NCBI RefSeq assembly: GCF_002214365.1
Contig: NZ_CP014854.1
Span: forward strand, 1,573,092 to 1,637,091
Reading direction: 5' to 3'
From: Thermococcus celer Vu 13 = JCM 8558
Lineage (GTDB): Archaea > Methanobacteriota_B > Thermococci > Thermococcales > Thermococcaceae
Length of the DNA: 64,000 bases
Positions 8,681 through 16,779 of this stretch are shown one piece after another. The stretch's first letter is position 1. Each line of letters opens with the position of its first letter. The position numbers were made by a program, and so were the translations under genes. The notes under the pieces were generated by a model. It worked only from the letters and a program-made list of their open reading frames with translations, was not told the origin of the DNA and ran no database searches.

Positions 8681-10048
8681 TCAATCCGCGCAGCAGCGCT
8701 CCTTCATGTTCGCCGGCAGTATCTCCTTGAAGCCCGTGTACTTCCACAGAACCTTCGGGAGCTTTACGATACCTTCCTCCGTCTGGAAGTTCTCGAGTAT
8801 CGCCACAATGGCCCTTGAGGTGGCTATGGCCGTCGAGTTGAGCGTGTGGACGAACTTCGGCTTCTCGTTCGTCCTGTCGCGGTAGCGGATGTTCAGGCGC
8901 CTCGCCTGCCACTCCGTGCAGTTGCTCGCGCTCACGACCTCCCTGAACTTGCCCTGACCCGCCATCCAGGCCTCGATGTCGTACTTCTTTGCCGCGACGT
9001 AGCCGAGGTCGCCGGTGCAGATGTTGACGACCCTGTATGGGATCTCAAGCTCCCGGAATATCTCCTCTGCGTTGGCTATTATCCTCTCGTGCCACTCCCA
9101 GCTCTCCTCGGGGCGGGAGTACACGAACTGCTCGACCTTGTGGAACTGGTGGACGCGGAAGATTCCCTTGGTGTCCTTTCCGGCGGTCCCGGCCTCCTTC
9201 CTGAAGCAGGGGCTCACGCCGACGTAGAGGAGCGGCAGGTCCTTTCCATCGAGTATCTCGTTGGCGTGAAGTCCCGCGAGCGGGTGCTCGGCCGTCGGGA
9301 TGAGGTAGAGGTCCTCCCCCTCGACCTTGTAGATGACGTCCTCGAAGTCGTCGAAGCTCGTGACGCCCTCCTCCACGAACCTGCGCACCATGTAGGGGGG
9401 AACGACGGGGGTAAAGCCCTTCTCAATGAGCCTGTCGAGGGCGAAGCGGATCAGGGCCAGGTCGAGGATGACGAGCTCGTTCATGAGGTAGTAGAAGCGC
9501 GCCCCGCTGACCTTCGCGGCCCTCTCGAGGTCCGCCCCCTTCAAAAGCTCAAGCATGTCAACGTGGAGCCTCGGTTTCCAGCTCAGGAGCTCGTAATCCA
9601 TCTTCCCGAGGCTCTGCTCCTTGAAGCTCTCGAGGAAGCCCTCCCAGACCTTAGCTTTCCCCCAGAACCTTACCGGGACGTTCTCGGTGTCGTCCTTGCC
9701 CACGGGAACGCTCTCGTGGGTGATGTTCGGTAACCGCCAGAGGTAGTAGTCTATCCTCTTCCTCAGCTCATCTACTTCCCTCTCGAGCGCCTCTATTCCC
9801 CTAACTATCTCGTTGCTCCTCGCGAGGAGGTCGTCTATCGGCTCTCCGGCCTTCTTGCGCTTGCCTATCTGAACGGCGAGCTGGTTGCGCTCCTTCCTAA
9901 GCTGATTGATTTTCTTCAGGTTCTCGCGCCACTTCGCATCGAGCTCCAGAATCTCGTCCACCCATTTGAGCTTCTCTATTTCGCCTCTCTTTATGAGGTC
10001 GCCCTTTACGAGGTCAGGATTTTCGCGGATGAGCTTTATGTCCAGCAT
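8681..10048 (-). CDS. serS: Seryl-tRNA synthetase
   Basis: 455 residues from ATG 10048, the usual length for Thermococcales SerRS; GTG 10057 would add three residues and consume the ribosome-binding site. It charges tRNA-Ser with serine. Residues 1-105 form the long antiparallel coiled-coil arm that binds tRNA (KLIRENPDLVKGDLIKRG ... EALEREVDELRKRID). The class II catalytic core follows with motif 2 around VGVSPCFRKEAGTAGKDTKG and FRVHQFHKVEQFVY, and motif 3 near NSTAIATSRAIVAILENFQ. This is the bacterial/eukaryotic-like type, not the methanogen type. The C-terminus ends in CCAD. Confidence 0.96.
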   Translation of the reverse strand: MLDIKLIRENPDLVKGDLIKRGEIEKLKWVDEILELDAKWRENLKKINQLRKERNQLAVQIGKRKKAGEPIDDLLARSNEIVRGIEALEREVDELRKRIDYYLWRLPNITHESVPVGKDDTENVPVRFWGKAKVWEGFLESFKEQSLGKMDYELLSWKPRLHVDMLELLKGADLERAAKVSGARFYYLMNELVILDLALIRFALDRLIEKGFTPVVPPYMVRRFVEEGVTSFDDFEDVIYKVEGEDLYLIPTAEHPLAGLHANEILDGKDLPLLYVGVSPCFRKEAGTAGKDTKGIFRVHQFHKVEQFVYSRPEESWEWHERIIANAEEIFRELEIPYRVVNICTGDLGYVAAKKYDIEAWMAGQGKFREVVSASNCTEWQARRLNIRYRDRTNEKPKFVHTLNSTAIATSRAIVAILENFQTEEGIVKLPKVLWKYTGFKEILPANMKERCCAD

Positions 10049-10121
10049 CTTCAACACCCGAGGAAAGAAGGTTCAGGAGTTTAAAAAAGGTTTTGATGGG
10101 GGTTTTGGAAGGACGACGAGA

Positions 10122-11324
10122 TCAACCGAAGAAGGTGACCTCGACCTCCTCGTCCGCCTCGAGTATCTCCACGTTCTCGGGAACCTCGATGAAGCCGTCC
10201 GCGTCGACGAAGCTCGTTACCGCCCCGCTCCCCTTAAGGATGGGAACCGCCTTCTCGCCCTCTATCCTGACGGGCAGGAACTGGCGCCTTCCCTTGACCG
10301 AGAAGACCTTGTGGGCGAGCCTTTTCCTGACCTTCCTGACCTCGCTCTCCCTCCCGAGGAGCCTCCGCAGGAGGGGCGCAACGAGCAACGTGAAGTTGGT
10401 CAGACAGCTCGTCGGGTAACCCGGCAGGCCGAAGATTGGTTTTCCGTTTATCACCCCTATAACCGTCGGCTTGCCGGGCTGGATCGCTATTCCGTGGACC
10501 TTAACCTCGCCGAGCTCATCGATTATTGAGGTGGTGAGGTCCCTTATTCCGCCGCTCGCGCCTCCGCTCAGGAGAACGATGTCGCAGCACTCTATTCCCT
10601 TCTCGATGAGCCCCCTGAGGCTTTCCCGATTGTCCCCCGCGATACCCAGGAAGACGGCCTCCCCGCCGAGCTCCCTGATGGCGTCGGTTATCGCCCTCCC
10701 GTTTATGTCGTATATCTTTCCAGGCCTCAGCACCTCTCCAGGAAGGACGACCTCGTTCCCAGTGCTTATCACGGCAACCTTCGGCCTCCTGAAGACGGGC
10801 ACCTCCGCCGTTCCCACCGCCGAGAGGAGCGCCGTGTCCTTGAACGTCAGTCTCGTTCCGCGTTTGAGAATGGTCTTACCCTTTGGAATGTCAGCCCCGG
10901 CCTTCATGACGCCGAGGGTCGGGTAGGCCGGCTTGTAGATGATGATCTCGTCTCCTTCCCTCTCCACGTCCTCGAACTGGATCACGGCATCCGCGCCCTC
11001 AGGCAGGGGGGCGCCAGTGGAGATGTAAACGCACTCGCCCGGTTTGAGCTCCAGCGAGGGGATATCACCGGCGTTTATCTCCCCCACGACCCTCAACCGC
11101 ACCGGCTCGCTCTCGCTCGCCATGAACGTGTCTTCCGCCCTCACCGCGTAGCCGTCGACCTTTGCCCTGTCGAAGGGGGGGACGTCGATGGGGGACGTTA
11201 CGTCCTCGGCCAGAACCCGGCCGAGTGCCTCGCTCAACGGAACCACCTCGATCTCGGGTTTCAGCGGGAAAGAGGCTATCACTTCACGGGCTTTCTCGAG
11301 GGGAACGACCTTCAGGAACGCCAT
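10122..11324 (-). CDS. moeA: Molybdopterin molybdenumtransferase MoeA
   Basis: 400 residues. It inserts molybdate (or tungstate, which Thermococcales use) into adenylated molybdopterin. The order of domains is normal: N-terminal MoeA domain with VDVPPFDRAKVDGYAVRAED-like core and STGAPLPEGADAVI, then the MoCF-biosynthesis domain with VAVISTGNEV and LSGGASGG, GLPGYPTSCL, and the C-terminal domain ending EVTFFG. The start ATG follows a TATA box (CATTTATAG) by about 35 bases. MobB at 45954-46688 belongs to the same cofactor pathway but is far away. Confidence 0.94.
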   Translation of the reverse strand: MAFLKVVPLEKAREVIASFPLKPEIEVVPLSEALGRVLAEDVTSPIDVPPFDRAKVDGYAVRAEDTFMASESEPVRLRVVGEINAGDIPSLELKPGECVYISTGAPLPEGADAVIQFEDVEREGDEIIIYKPAYPTLGVMKAGADIPKGKTILKRGTRLTFKDTALLSAVGTAEVPVFRRPKVAVISTGNEVVLPGEVLRPGKIYDINGRAITDAIRELGGEAVFLGIAGDNRESLRGLIEKGIECCDIVLLSGGASGGIRDLTTSIIDELGEVKVHGIAIQPGKPTVIGVINGKPIFGLPGYPTSCLTNFTLLVAPLLRRLLGRESEVRKVRKRLAHKVFSVKGRRQFLPVRIEGEKAVPILKGSGAVTSFVDADGFIEVPENVEILEADEEVEVTFFG

Positions 11325-11394
11325 TCTATCACCGGAAGAAAATAGAAGACGGTTCTATAAATGGGTTGCGTAAGCGTGGATGTTTACCAAAACC

Positions 11395-11530
11395 TCACCA
11401 CCCCTCCTCTTCCTCCCAGTCCCAGTCTTCATCTTCGAGCTCCCACACCTCCTCCTCGAGTTCTTCCTCGAACTCATCCTCTCGTTTCTTTTTCCTGGGG
11501 GGCTCCCTCCCAATCCTCCTGCTCCCCCAT
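11395..11530 (-). pseudogene. Small acidic Trp-rich protein gene with an apparent +1 frameshift
   Basis: From ATG 11530 the frame reads MGEQEDWE and soon stops. One base over, an open frame of mainly G/C-ending codons continues PPRKKKREDEFEEELEEE and ends EEEEGW at 11395. Removing one base of the CCC at 11505-11507 joins them into a 44-residue protein of consistent composition (Glu/Asp/Trp with one basic patch). A TATA-like GTTTATGG lies just upstream. No function is known. It may be a true mutation, a sequencing error, or two unrelated frames; the uniform composition on both sides favours one broken gene. Confidence 0.5.
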
Positions 11531-11634
11531 AATAGCCCATAAACTTTTTTCCAGGGAGTTGGCGGTACCTCCGCCCAGGATCTTTGATTAAACCGGTTGG
11601 AAAGGTTTTTAATTGTGAAGACGTATCGGAAAAC

Positions 11635-12390
11635 ATGAGGGTGGCGATAGTAACGGGCGACGCCCGGGTTTACTACCTGGCGACGAAGGTTCTGAGGGAA
11701 TACCGCATACCCTTTCACAGCCTCAGGGTTGGGGAGAGGATACCCCTCGACGTTGAGGTGGTTCTAACGGGCGAGAAGGATTACGAGAGGGTGGATTTCC
11801 CCGTTAAGGTCGTCGTTAGGGACGAGAACTTCATAGACGAACTCCTGGCCAGACTCGAAGAGAGGGAGAGGTTTAAAAGGGTTTACATAGCCATTGACCC
11901 CGGGGAGAGACCGGGCCTGAGCGTCGTCGCCGATAACCGTGTGCTTGAGGTTCATCGCCTTAACGACCCGAGGGACGTTGGGGTGATCCTGGAACTGCTG
12001 GAGAAGTACCCGGGGGCCTGGATCAAGATAGGCCACGGTGCGAGGAGGCAGAGGGCCCTCACCCTGAAGGCCCTCGCGAACCTGCTGGGGTACGATTACC
12101 CCGTAATCGTCGTGAACGAGTCGGGAACCACCCCCAAGGTAGGGGGAACCGAGGTCTCCCGGGTTCAGGACATCGTGGCGGCGATAAACATAGGGCTGCG
12201 GGAGGGAAAGCGGGTCCGTATCGGTGAGCTCATAGAGGAGAGGGAACCCACGAAACGTGAGATAGAGCATATAAAGAGGCGGAGCAGGGAGATAAGTGGT
12301 AACATCACCATATCATCAAAGCTCGCTCGTGAGGTGGCCCTCGGCAATTTAACGCTCGAAGAGGCCATAAAAAAGCAAAGGAGGGGTTAA
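11635..12390 (+). CDS. RuvC/RNase H-fold-like protein of unknown function
   Basis: 251 residues from ATG 11635; a TATA-like GGTTTTTAA about 28 bases earlier points to a leaderless start, so an in-frame ATG at 11584 is rejected. After an 80-residue N-terminal domain, [15 protein letters not shown] (Asp88) looks like the first strand of an RNase H-like fold. VVNESGT (Glu162) and [11 protein letters not shown] (Asp179) fit the next two acidic positions of RuvC-type nucleases. The C-terminal 60 residues are basic and helical. The CDC48 ATPase starts 1 base after its stop, so the two are certainly cotranscribed. Nuclease activity is inference. Confidence 0.7.
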   Translation: MRVAIVTGDARVYYLATKVLREYRIPFHSLRVGERIPLDVEVVLTGEKDYERVDFPVKVVVRDENFIDELLARLEERERFKRVYIAIDPGERPGLSVVADNRVLEVHRLNDPRDVGVILELLEKYPGAWIKIGHGARRQRALTLKALANLLGYDYPVIVVNESGTTPKVGGTEVSRVQDIVAAINIGLREGKRVRIGELIEEREPTKREIEHIKRRSREISGNITISSKLAREVALGNLTLEEAIKKQRRG

Positions 12391-12391
12391 G

Positions 12392-14902
12392 ATGATTTTT
12401 GGTAAGGATAACGAGAAGCTTGAGGAGATAAAGCTCCGCGTTGCGGAGGCCCTGAAGAGGGACGTTGGAAGGGGGATAGTCAGGTTCGATAGGAAGTACC
12501 AGAAGCAACTCGGAGTTGAGGCGGGGGACATAGTCAGGCTTACCGGGGAGAGAACCACGGCCGCCATAGTGGCCAACGCGCATCCCGACGACAGGGGACT
12601 CGACATCATCCGCATGGACGGTTACATAAGGAGAAACGCAGGCGTTAGCATAGGGGACTACGTAGCGGTCTCCAAGGCGGAGGTGCAGGAGGCTAAGAAG
12701 GTAACCCTGGCTCCCGCCCAGAAGGGCGTCTTCATTCAGATACCCGGCGACATGGTCAAGGGAAACCTCCTGGGCAGGCCCGTCGTGAAAGGCGACCTGG
12801 TGGTGGCGAGCGGCAGAAACGAGGGTTACTACGGTGGTTCACCCTTCGATGAGCTGCTCAGGGGTCTCTTTGAGACGATGCCCCTCGGCTTCGGAGAGCT
12901 CAAGTTCGTCGTCGTCAACACGGTTCCAAAGGGCATAGTCCAGATAACCTATAACACAGAGGTGGAGGTTCTCCCCCAGGCGGTCGAGGTTCGTGAGGAG
13001 GCAATTCCGGAGGTCACCTACGAGGACATCGGCGGCCTCAAGGAGGCCATTCAAAAGATCCGCGAGATGGTGGAGTTACCCCTGAAACATCCCGAGCTCT
13101 TCGAGCGCCTTGGAATAGAGCCGCCGAAGGGGGTGCTCCTCTACGGTCCGCCTGGAACGGGTAAGACGCTCTTAGCCAAGGCAGTCGCGAACGAGGCTAA
13201 CGCCCACTTCATAGCCATCAACGGACCCGAGATAATGAGCAAGTTCTACGGGGAAAGCGAAGAGCGCCTCAGGGACATATTCAAAGAGGCGGAGGAGAAC
13301 GCCCCAAGTATAATCTTCATCGACGAGATCGACGCGATAGCACCAAAGAGGGAAGAGGTCGTTGGAGAGGTTGAAAAGAGGGTCGTCTCCCAGTTACTCA
13401 CGCTGATGGACGGCCTCAAGAGCCGCGGGAAGGTCATAGTCATCGCCGCGACCAACAGGCCGGACGCCCTTGACCCGGCTTTGAGGAGGCCGGGGAGGTT
13501 CGACAGGGAGATCGAGGTCGGTGTCCCAGATAAGAAGGGACGCAAAGAAATCCTCCAGATACACACGAGGGGAATGCCGCTCGAACCCGACTACGACAAG
13601 GCAACCGTTCTCAGGATTCTCAGAGAGCTCATGAAGAGGGAGGGTTTCGATAAAGGAAAGCTGGAGAAGCTTCTCAAGAAGGTTGAGGCCGCCAAGAGCG
13701 ACGAGGAAGTCAAGGAGGCCCTTAAGAGCGAGAGCGAGATCTATCCGGAGGTTCGGGCCAGGCTGATAGAGGGGATGCTCGAGGAGATAGCCGACAAGAC
13801 CCACGGGTTCGTCGGTGCGGACCTCGCGGCCCTCGCCAGGGAGGCGGCCATGGTGGTTCTCAGGAGGCTCATCAACGAGGGCAAGATAGACCCGGAGCAC
13901 GAGCGCATTCCCCCCGAGGTTCTCGCTGAGCTTCGCGTCAGAAAGACCGATTTCTACGAGGCGCTCAAGATGGTGGAGCCGAGCGCCCTCAGGGAGGTCC
14001 TGCTCGAGGTTCCGAACGTCCACTGGGACGACGTTGGCGGCCTCGAAGAAGTGAAGAGGGAGTTGAGGGAAGCCGTTGAATGGCCCCTCAAATACCCGAA
14101 GGCCTTCCAGAGGCTTGGAATCGAACCGCCGAGGGGGGTTCTTCTCTACGGTCCTCCAGGAACGGGTAAAACGCTCCTGGCCAAAGCCGTCGCAACCGAG
14201 AGCGAGGCCAACTTCATCGGCATCCGCGGGCCCGAGGTTCTCAGCAAGTGGGTCGGTGAGAGCGAGAAGAGGCTGAGGGAAATATTCAGGAAGGCGAGGC
14301 AGGCGGCGCCGACGGTGATATTCATCGACGAGATAGACGCGATAGCGCCGGCCAGGGGGAGCGATATGAACCGCGTCACGGACAGACTCATCAATCAACT
14401 GCTGACGGAGATGGACGGCATAGAGCGCAACAGCGGTGTGGTGGTTATAGCCGCGACCAACAGACCGGACATCCTCGACCCCGCACTGTTGAGGCCTGGA
14501 AGATTCGACAGGCTGATACTGGTTCCGGCTCCGGACGAGAAGGCGAGGCTGGAGATACTCAAGGTGCACACGAGACGCGTCCCCCTGGCGGACGACGTTG
14601 ACCTCCGCGAGCTGGCCAAGAGGACGGAAGGCTACAGCGGTGCGGACATCGAGGCCCTCGTGAGGGAAGCGGCCCTGACGGCCATGCGCAGGATAATGGA
14701 GGAGCTCCCCGCGGAGCTGGTGGAGGAGGAGAGCGAGGAGTTTCTGGATATGCTTAGGGTTTCGAGGAGGGACTTCGAGGAGGCGATGAAGAAGGTGCGG
14801 CCCAGCATAACCCCGTACATGGTTGAATACTACAGGAACTTCGAGGAGAGCAGGAAGTCAAAAGTCGAGAAGAAGGGAGGGCCGGACTACTACACCTTCT
14901 GA
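12392..14902 (+). CDS. CDC48/VCP-family AAA ATPase (first copy)
   Basis: 836 residues. A hexameric ATP-driven unfoldase, probably feeding substrates to the proteasome. The N-domain (about 1-190: double-psi barrel plus 4-stranded barrel) is followed by D1 and D2, each with Walker [16 protein letters not shown], Walker [13 protein letters not shown] or [12 protein letters not shown], and an arginine-finger stretch [12 protein letters not shown] or [11 protein letters not shown]. The helical part of D1 carries a charged insertion (about 400-450) different from the second copy at 42210. It is cotranscribed with the RuvC-like gene. Long tracts are identical at DNA level to the 42-kb copy (see findings). 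Confidence 0.94.
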   Translation: MIFGKDNEKLEEIKLRVAEALKRDVGRGIVRFDRKYQKQLGVEAGDIVRLTGERTTAAIVANAHPDDRGLDIIRMDGYIRRNAGVSIGDYVAVSKAEVQEAKKVTLAPAQKGVFIQIPGDMVKGNLLGRPVVKGDLVVASGRNEGYYGGSPFDELLRGLFETMPLGFGELKFVVVNTVPKGIVQITYNTEVEVLPQAVEVREEAIPEVTYEDIGGLKEAIQKIREMVELPLKHPELFERLGIEPPKGVLLYGPPGTGKTLLAKAVANEANAHFIAINGPEIMSKFYGESEERLRDIFKEAEENAPSIIFIDEIDAIAPKREEVVGEVEKRVVSQLLTLMDGLKSRGKVIVIAATNRPDALDPALRRPGRFDREIEVGVPDKKGRKEILQIHTRGMPLEPDYDKATVLRILRELMKREGFDKGKLEKLLKKVEAAKSDEEVKEALKSESEIYPEVRARLIEGMLEEIADKTHGFVGADLAALAREAAMVVLRRLINEGKIDPEHERIPPEVLAELRVRKTDFYEALKMVEPSALREVLLEVPNVHWDDVGGLEEVKRELREAVEWPLKYPKAFQRLGIEPPRGVLLYGPPGTGKTLLAKAVATESEANFIGIRGPEVLSKWVGESEKRLREIFRKARQAAPTVIFIDEIDAIAPARGSDMNRVTDRLINQLLTEMDGIERNSGVVVIAATNRPDILDPALLRPGRFDRLILVPAPDEKARLEILKVHTRRVPLADDVDLRELAKRTEGYSGADIEALVREAALTAMRRIMEELPAELVEEESEEFLDMLRVSRRDFEEAMKKVRPSITPYMVEYYRNFEESRKSKVEKKGGPDYYTF

Positions 14903-14976
14903 TTCCCTTTCCTTTGGAAAAAGTTTTATACGTTGGTGCCCAAGGCACTACACGATTAAACAGAGAGGTGGCGAAA

Positions 14977-15300
14977 ATGGTCAAGGTAATGGCCTCCAAG
15001 CTTAGGGATGTGGAACTGATAACCGACACGGGCATAAGGCTCGGATGGGTCTACGACCTCAGCTTCGACGAGGAAACCGGCGATATTCTTGTGATAGTTG
15101 CCGAACCTGATGAGGATCTCGACACGAGCGAATTCGTCACCGACCACGAGGGCCTCCTTCTCGTTCCGGTCAGCGCGGTTAAGAGCGTTGGCGAGGTCAT
15201 CATAATAGACTCCAACAAGCTCGCCGTTAAGTCCAAGCTCAGGAGAACAGGGGCGGTGAAAAGCCGGATTTTGGGGGAATCCAGGAGTCCCGGAGAGTGA
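14977..15300 (+). CDS. PRC-barrel domain protein
   Basis: 107 residues from ATG 14977, which has GAGAGGTGG 5 bases upstream; the upstream in-frame ATG at 14914 lies in the promoter region (TATA AAGTTTTATAC). Residues about 5-80 form the PRC-barrel: KLRDVELITDTGIRLGWVYD, DEETGDILVIV, LLLVPVSAVKSVGEVIII. Small archaeal PRC-barrel proteins are abundant; one lineage acts with cell-division proteins (CdpB). The last 20 residues are basic. Role here unknown. Confidence 0.85.
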   Translation: MVKVMASKLRDVELITDTGIRLGWVYDLSFDEETGDILVIVAEPDEDLDTSEFVTDHEGLLLVPVSAVKSVGEVIIIDSNKLAVKSKLRRTGAVKSRILGESRSPGE

Positions 15301-15305
15301 CCCTT

Positions 15306-16013
15306 TTAATATCCTTCGTATAGCCTCCTCGCCAGAAACTCCGGAAGCCCCGCTTTCATTATCCTCTCCGCGGCGGAATCGACGTCGTACTCAACCCGGT
15401 GGAACTCGACGTTCTCGGGCGGCTCTTTTTCCGTATCGATGATGGCGTAGGCCGCCCTCGGGTCTCCGTCCCTCGGCTGGCCGACGCCGCCGGGGTTGAT
15501 TATCCTTCTCCCGTCGATCAGCTTGAGCATGGGGACGTGGGTGTGGCCGACGAGGAGGTCATCCTGCCTGATGTAGCTCAGAACGGCCCTGAACTCGCCC
15601 TCGGGAAGCCAGGGGAAGAGGTACTCGTCGAGGGGCGCCCGCGGTGAGCCATGGATGAGGAGGTAGCTCCTCCCGGCATCGTCCGTGAAGAGTCCCCTCA
15701 CCGGAAGCCTCCGGAGAAACTCGAGGTTCTCGATGGTCATAACGCGCTGGTGCCACCTCACGGCTTCCCGCGCGTAGGGGTTGAAGCCCCAGTCGAGGCC
15801 GAAGGCCACCGCGTTGTCGTGGTTTCCCCTGACGCAGAGGAAGACCCGTTTCTCCATCTCCCGTTTAATGAACTCCACGACCTCGTTTGGGGAGGCGCCG
15901 TAGCCCACCAGGTCCCCCATGCAAAGTATCGCGTCGGCGCCCTTTACCTCCCTCCAGACGGCCTTCAGGGCCTCGAGATTGGAGTGGACGTCGGATATCA
16001 GGGCTATGAGCAT
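15306..16013 (-). CDS. Metallophosphoesterase (calcineurin-like, YfcE/MJ0936 type)
   Basis: 235 residues. The di-metal phosphoesterase motifs are complete and in order: SDVHSNLEAL (D-x-H), MGDLVGYG (GD), VRGNHDNA (GNHD), LLIHGSPR (H), VGHTHVPM (GHTH). The length and the NPGGVGQPRDGDPRAAYA block match archaeal phosphodiesterases of the YfcE/MJ0936 group. Substrate unknown; probably small phosphoesters or cyclic nucleotides. The coding end faces the end of the PRC-barrel gene with a 5-base gap. Confidence 0.9.
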   Translation of the reverse strand: MLIALISDVHSNLEALKAVWREVKGADAILCMGDLVGYGASPNEVVEFIKREMEKRVFLCVRGNHDNAVAFGLDWGFNPYAREAVRWHQRVMTIENLEFLRRLPVRGLFTDDAGRSYLLIHGSPRAPLDEYLFPWLPEGEFRAVLSYIRQDDLLVGHTHVPMLKLIDGRRIINPGGVGQPRDGDPRAAYAIIDTEKEPPENVEFHRVEYDVDSAAERIMKAGLPEFLARRLYEGY

Positions 16014-16064
16014 GGACCCACCTTCTTTTTGGGTTCACCGAGGCAATGCATCGGCATCTTGGGT

Positions 16065-16529
16065 TTACGGTACGCTCCACACTCCCGCCTTTCTCAGGAT
16101 CTCCCCGTACTCGTCCTCTCCCACGTATCTACCGGAAACGGCGATGAACCTCTTCGGTCTGACGACCCGCGGATACTTCCGTAGGTTCTTCAGTCTGACG
16201 GTCATCCAGGGCCTCGGCCTCCTGCCGCGCGAGTGCCACTTCTCCCTGTCCCTCTCGTATTGCCTGAGCTCCTCAGGGGTGAGGAAAAGCTCCGGCCCGT
16301 ACTTCTCGATTATCTCCCCGACGTTCGTGAAGAACTCTACGTCCTCAACCTCGGCCTCGCCGTGCCAGCCCTGCTCTTCCCGCGAGGCGTAGAAGATCAC
16401 CTTCATCCCGGGCTTCAGTCGGAGCGTCGAGGGTTTGACGAAGACGCTCCTCCCCCCGTCGAGTATCCTGCTTAGGAAAGCCCTCGGAACCGGGAAGGTT
16501 ACCCCGATGATGTTCCCGTCACCGCCCAT
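16065..16529 (-). CDS. DUF365 family protein
   Basis: 154 residues from ATG 16529, with GGTGGG 4 bases before it. IIGVTFPVPRAFLSRILDGG and SVFVKPSTLRLKPGMKVIFY near the N-terminus match the archaeal DUF365 family, whose fold is PUA/ASCH-like (small beta barrel with a K/R-lined cleft), suggesting RNA or nucleotide binding. The middle (VGEIIEKYGPELFLTPEELRQYE) is helical. No enzyme motif is visible. It is transcribed away from the methylase operon and has its own palindrome-flanked promoter. Confidence 0.72.
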   Translation of the reverse strand: MGGDGNIIGVTFPVPRAFLSRILDGGRSVFVKPSTLRLKPGMKVIFYASREEQGWHGEAEVEDVEFFTNVGEIIEKYGPELFLTPEELRQYERDREKWHSRGRRPRPWMTVRLKNLRKYPRVVRPKRFIAVSGRYVGEDEYGEILRKAGVWSVP

Positions 16530-16545
16530 GCTTCCCACCGGTTAC

Positions 16546-16560
16546 GGTTCGTCCCGAACC
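16546..16560. promoter_or_regulatory. Perfect 6-3-6 inverted repeat in the DUF365 promoter
   Basis: GGTTCG (16546-16551), TCC, CGAACC (16555-16560) lies between the minus-strand TATA-like element CCTTAAAGG (about 16561-16569) and the DUF365 start at 16529. This is where an archaeal repressor would block transcription initiation. The regulator is unknown. Confidence 0.4.
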
Positions 16561-16732
16561 TTTAAGGGTTTTCCGTAAGAACTGTAAAGGCACGGGGAAG
16601 CTCCTCATGCCAGTTTCGGGGTCGTGACGGGGAAGGGCAAGGGCCCGCACATGGTTCCGACGTGATTCCCCTGTGGGGATTTCCACGGCGGTAAAATATT
16701 CCCGGGCGGTACCCCCGTATCGTCCGCCATCA

Positions 16733-16773
16733 AAAGGTATTTATTGCGTCACGTGTTAAACTATCAGGGTGTG
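16733..16773 (+). promoter_or_regulatory. Promoter and ribosome-binding site of the methylase-ATPase-helicase operon
   Basis: AAAAGG followed by TATTTATT (16738-16745) forms a BRE/TATA pair; initiation is expected near 16766. GGGTGTG at 16767-16773 is the ribosome-binding site 6 bases before ATG 16780. CACGTG (16751-16756) lies between TATA and start site. The roughly 170 bases before this (16560-16730) hold no gene that I can see. Confidence 0.6.
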
Positions 16774-16779
16774 AATAAC

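Noticed and set aside
16065..16529. DUF365 gene as a member of the adjacent methylase operon
   Set aside because: It is on the opposite strand with its own promoter and belongs to a PUA-like family with no known link to defence.
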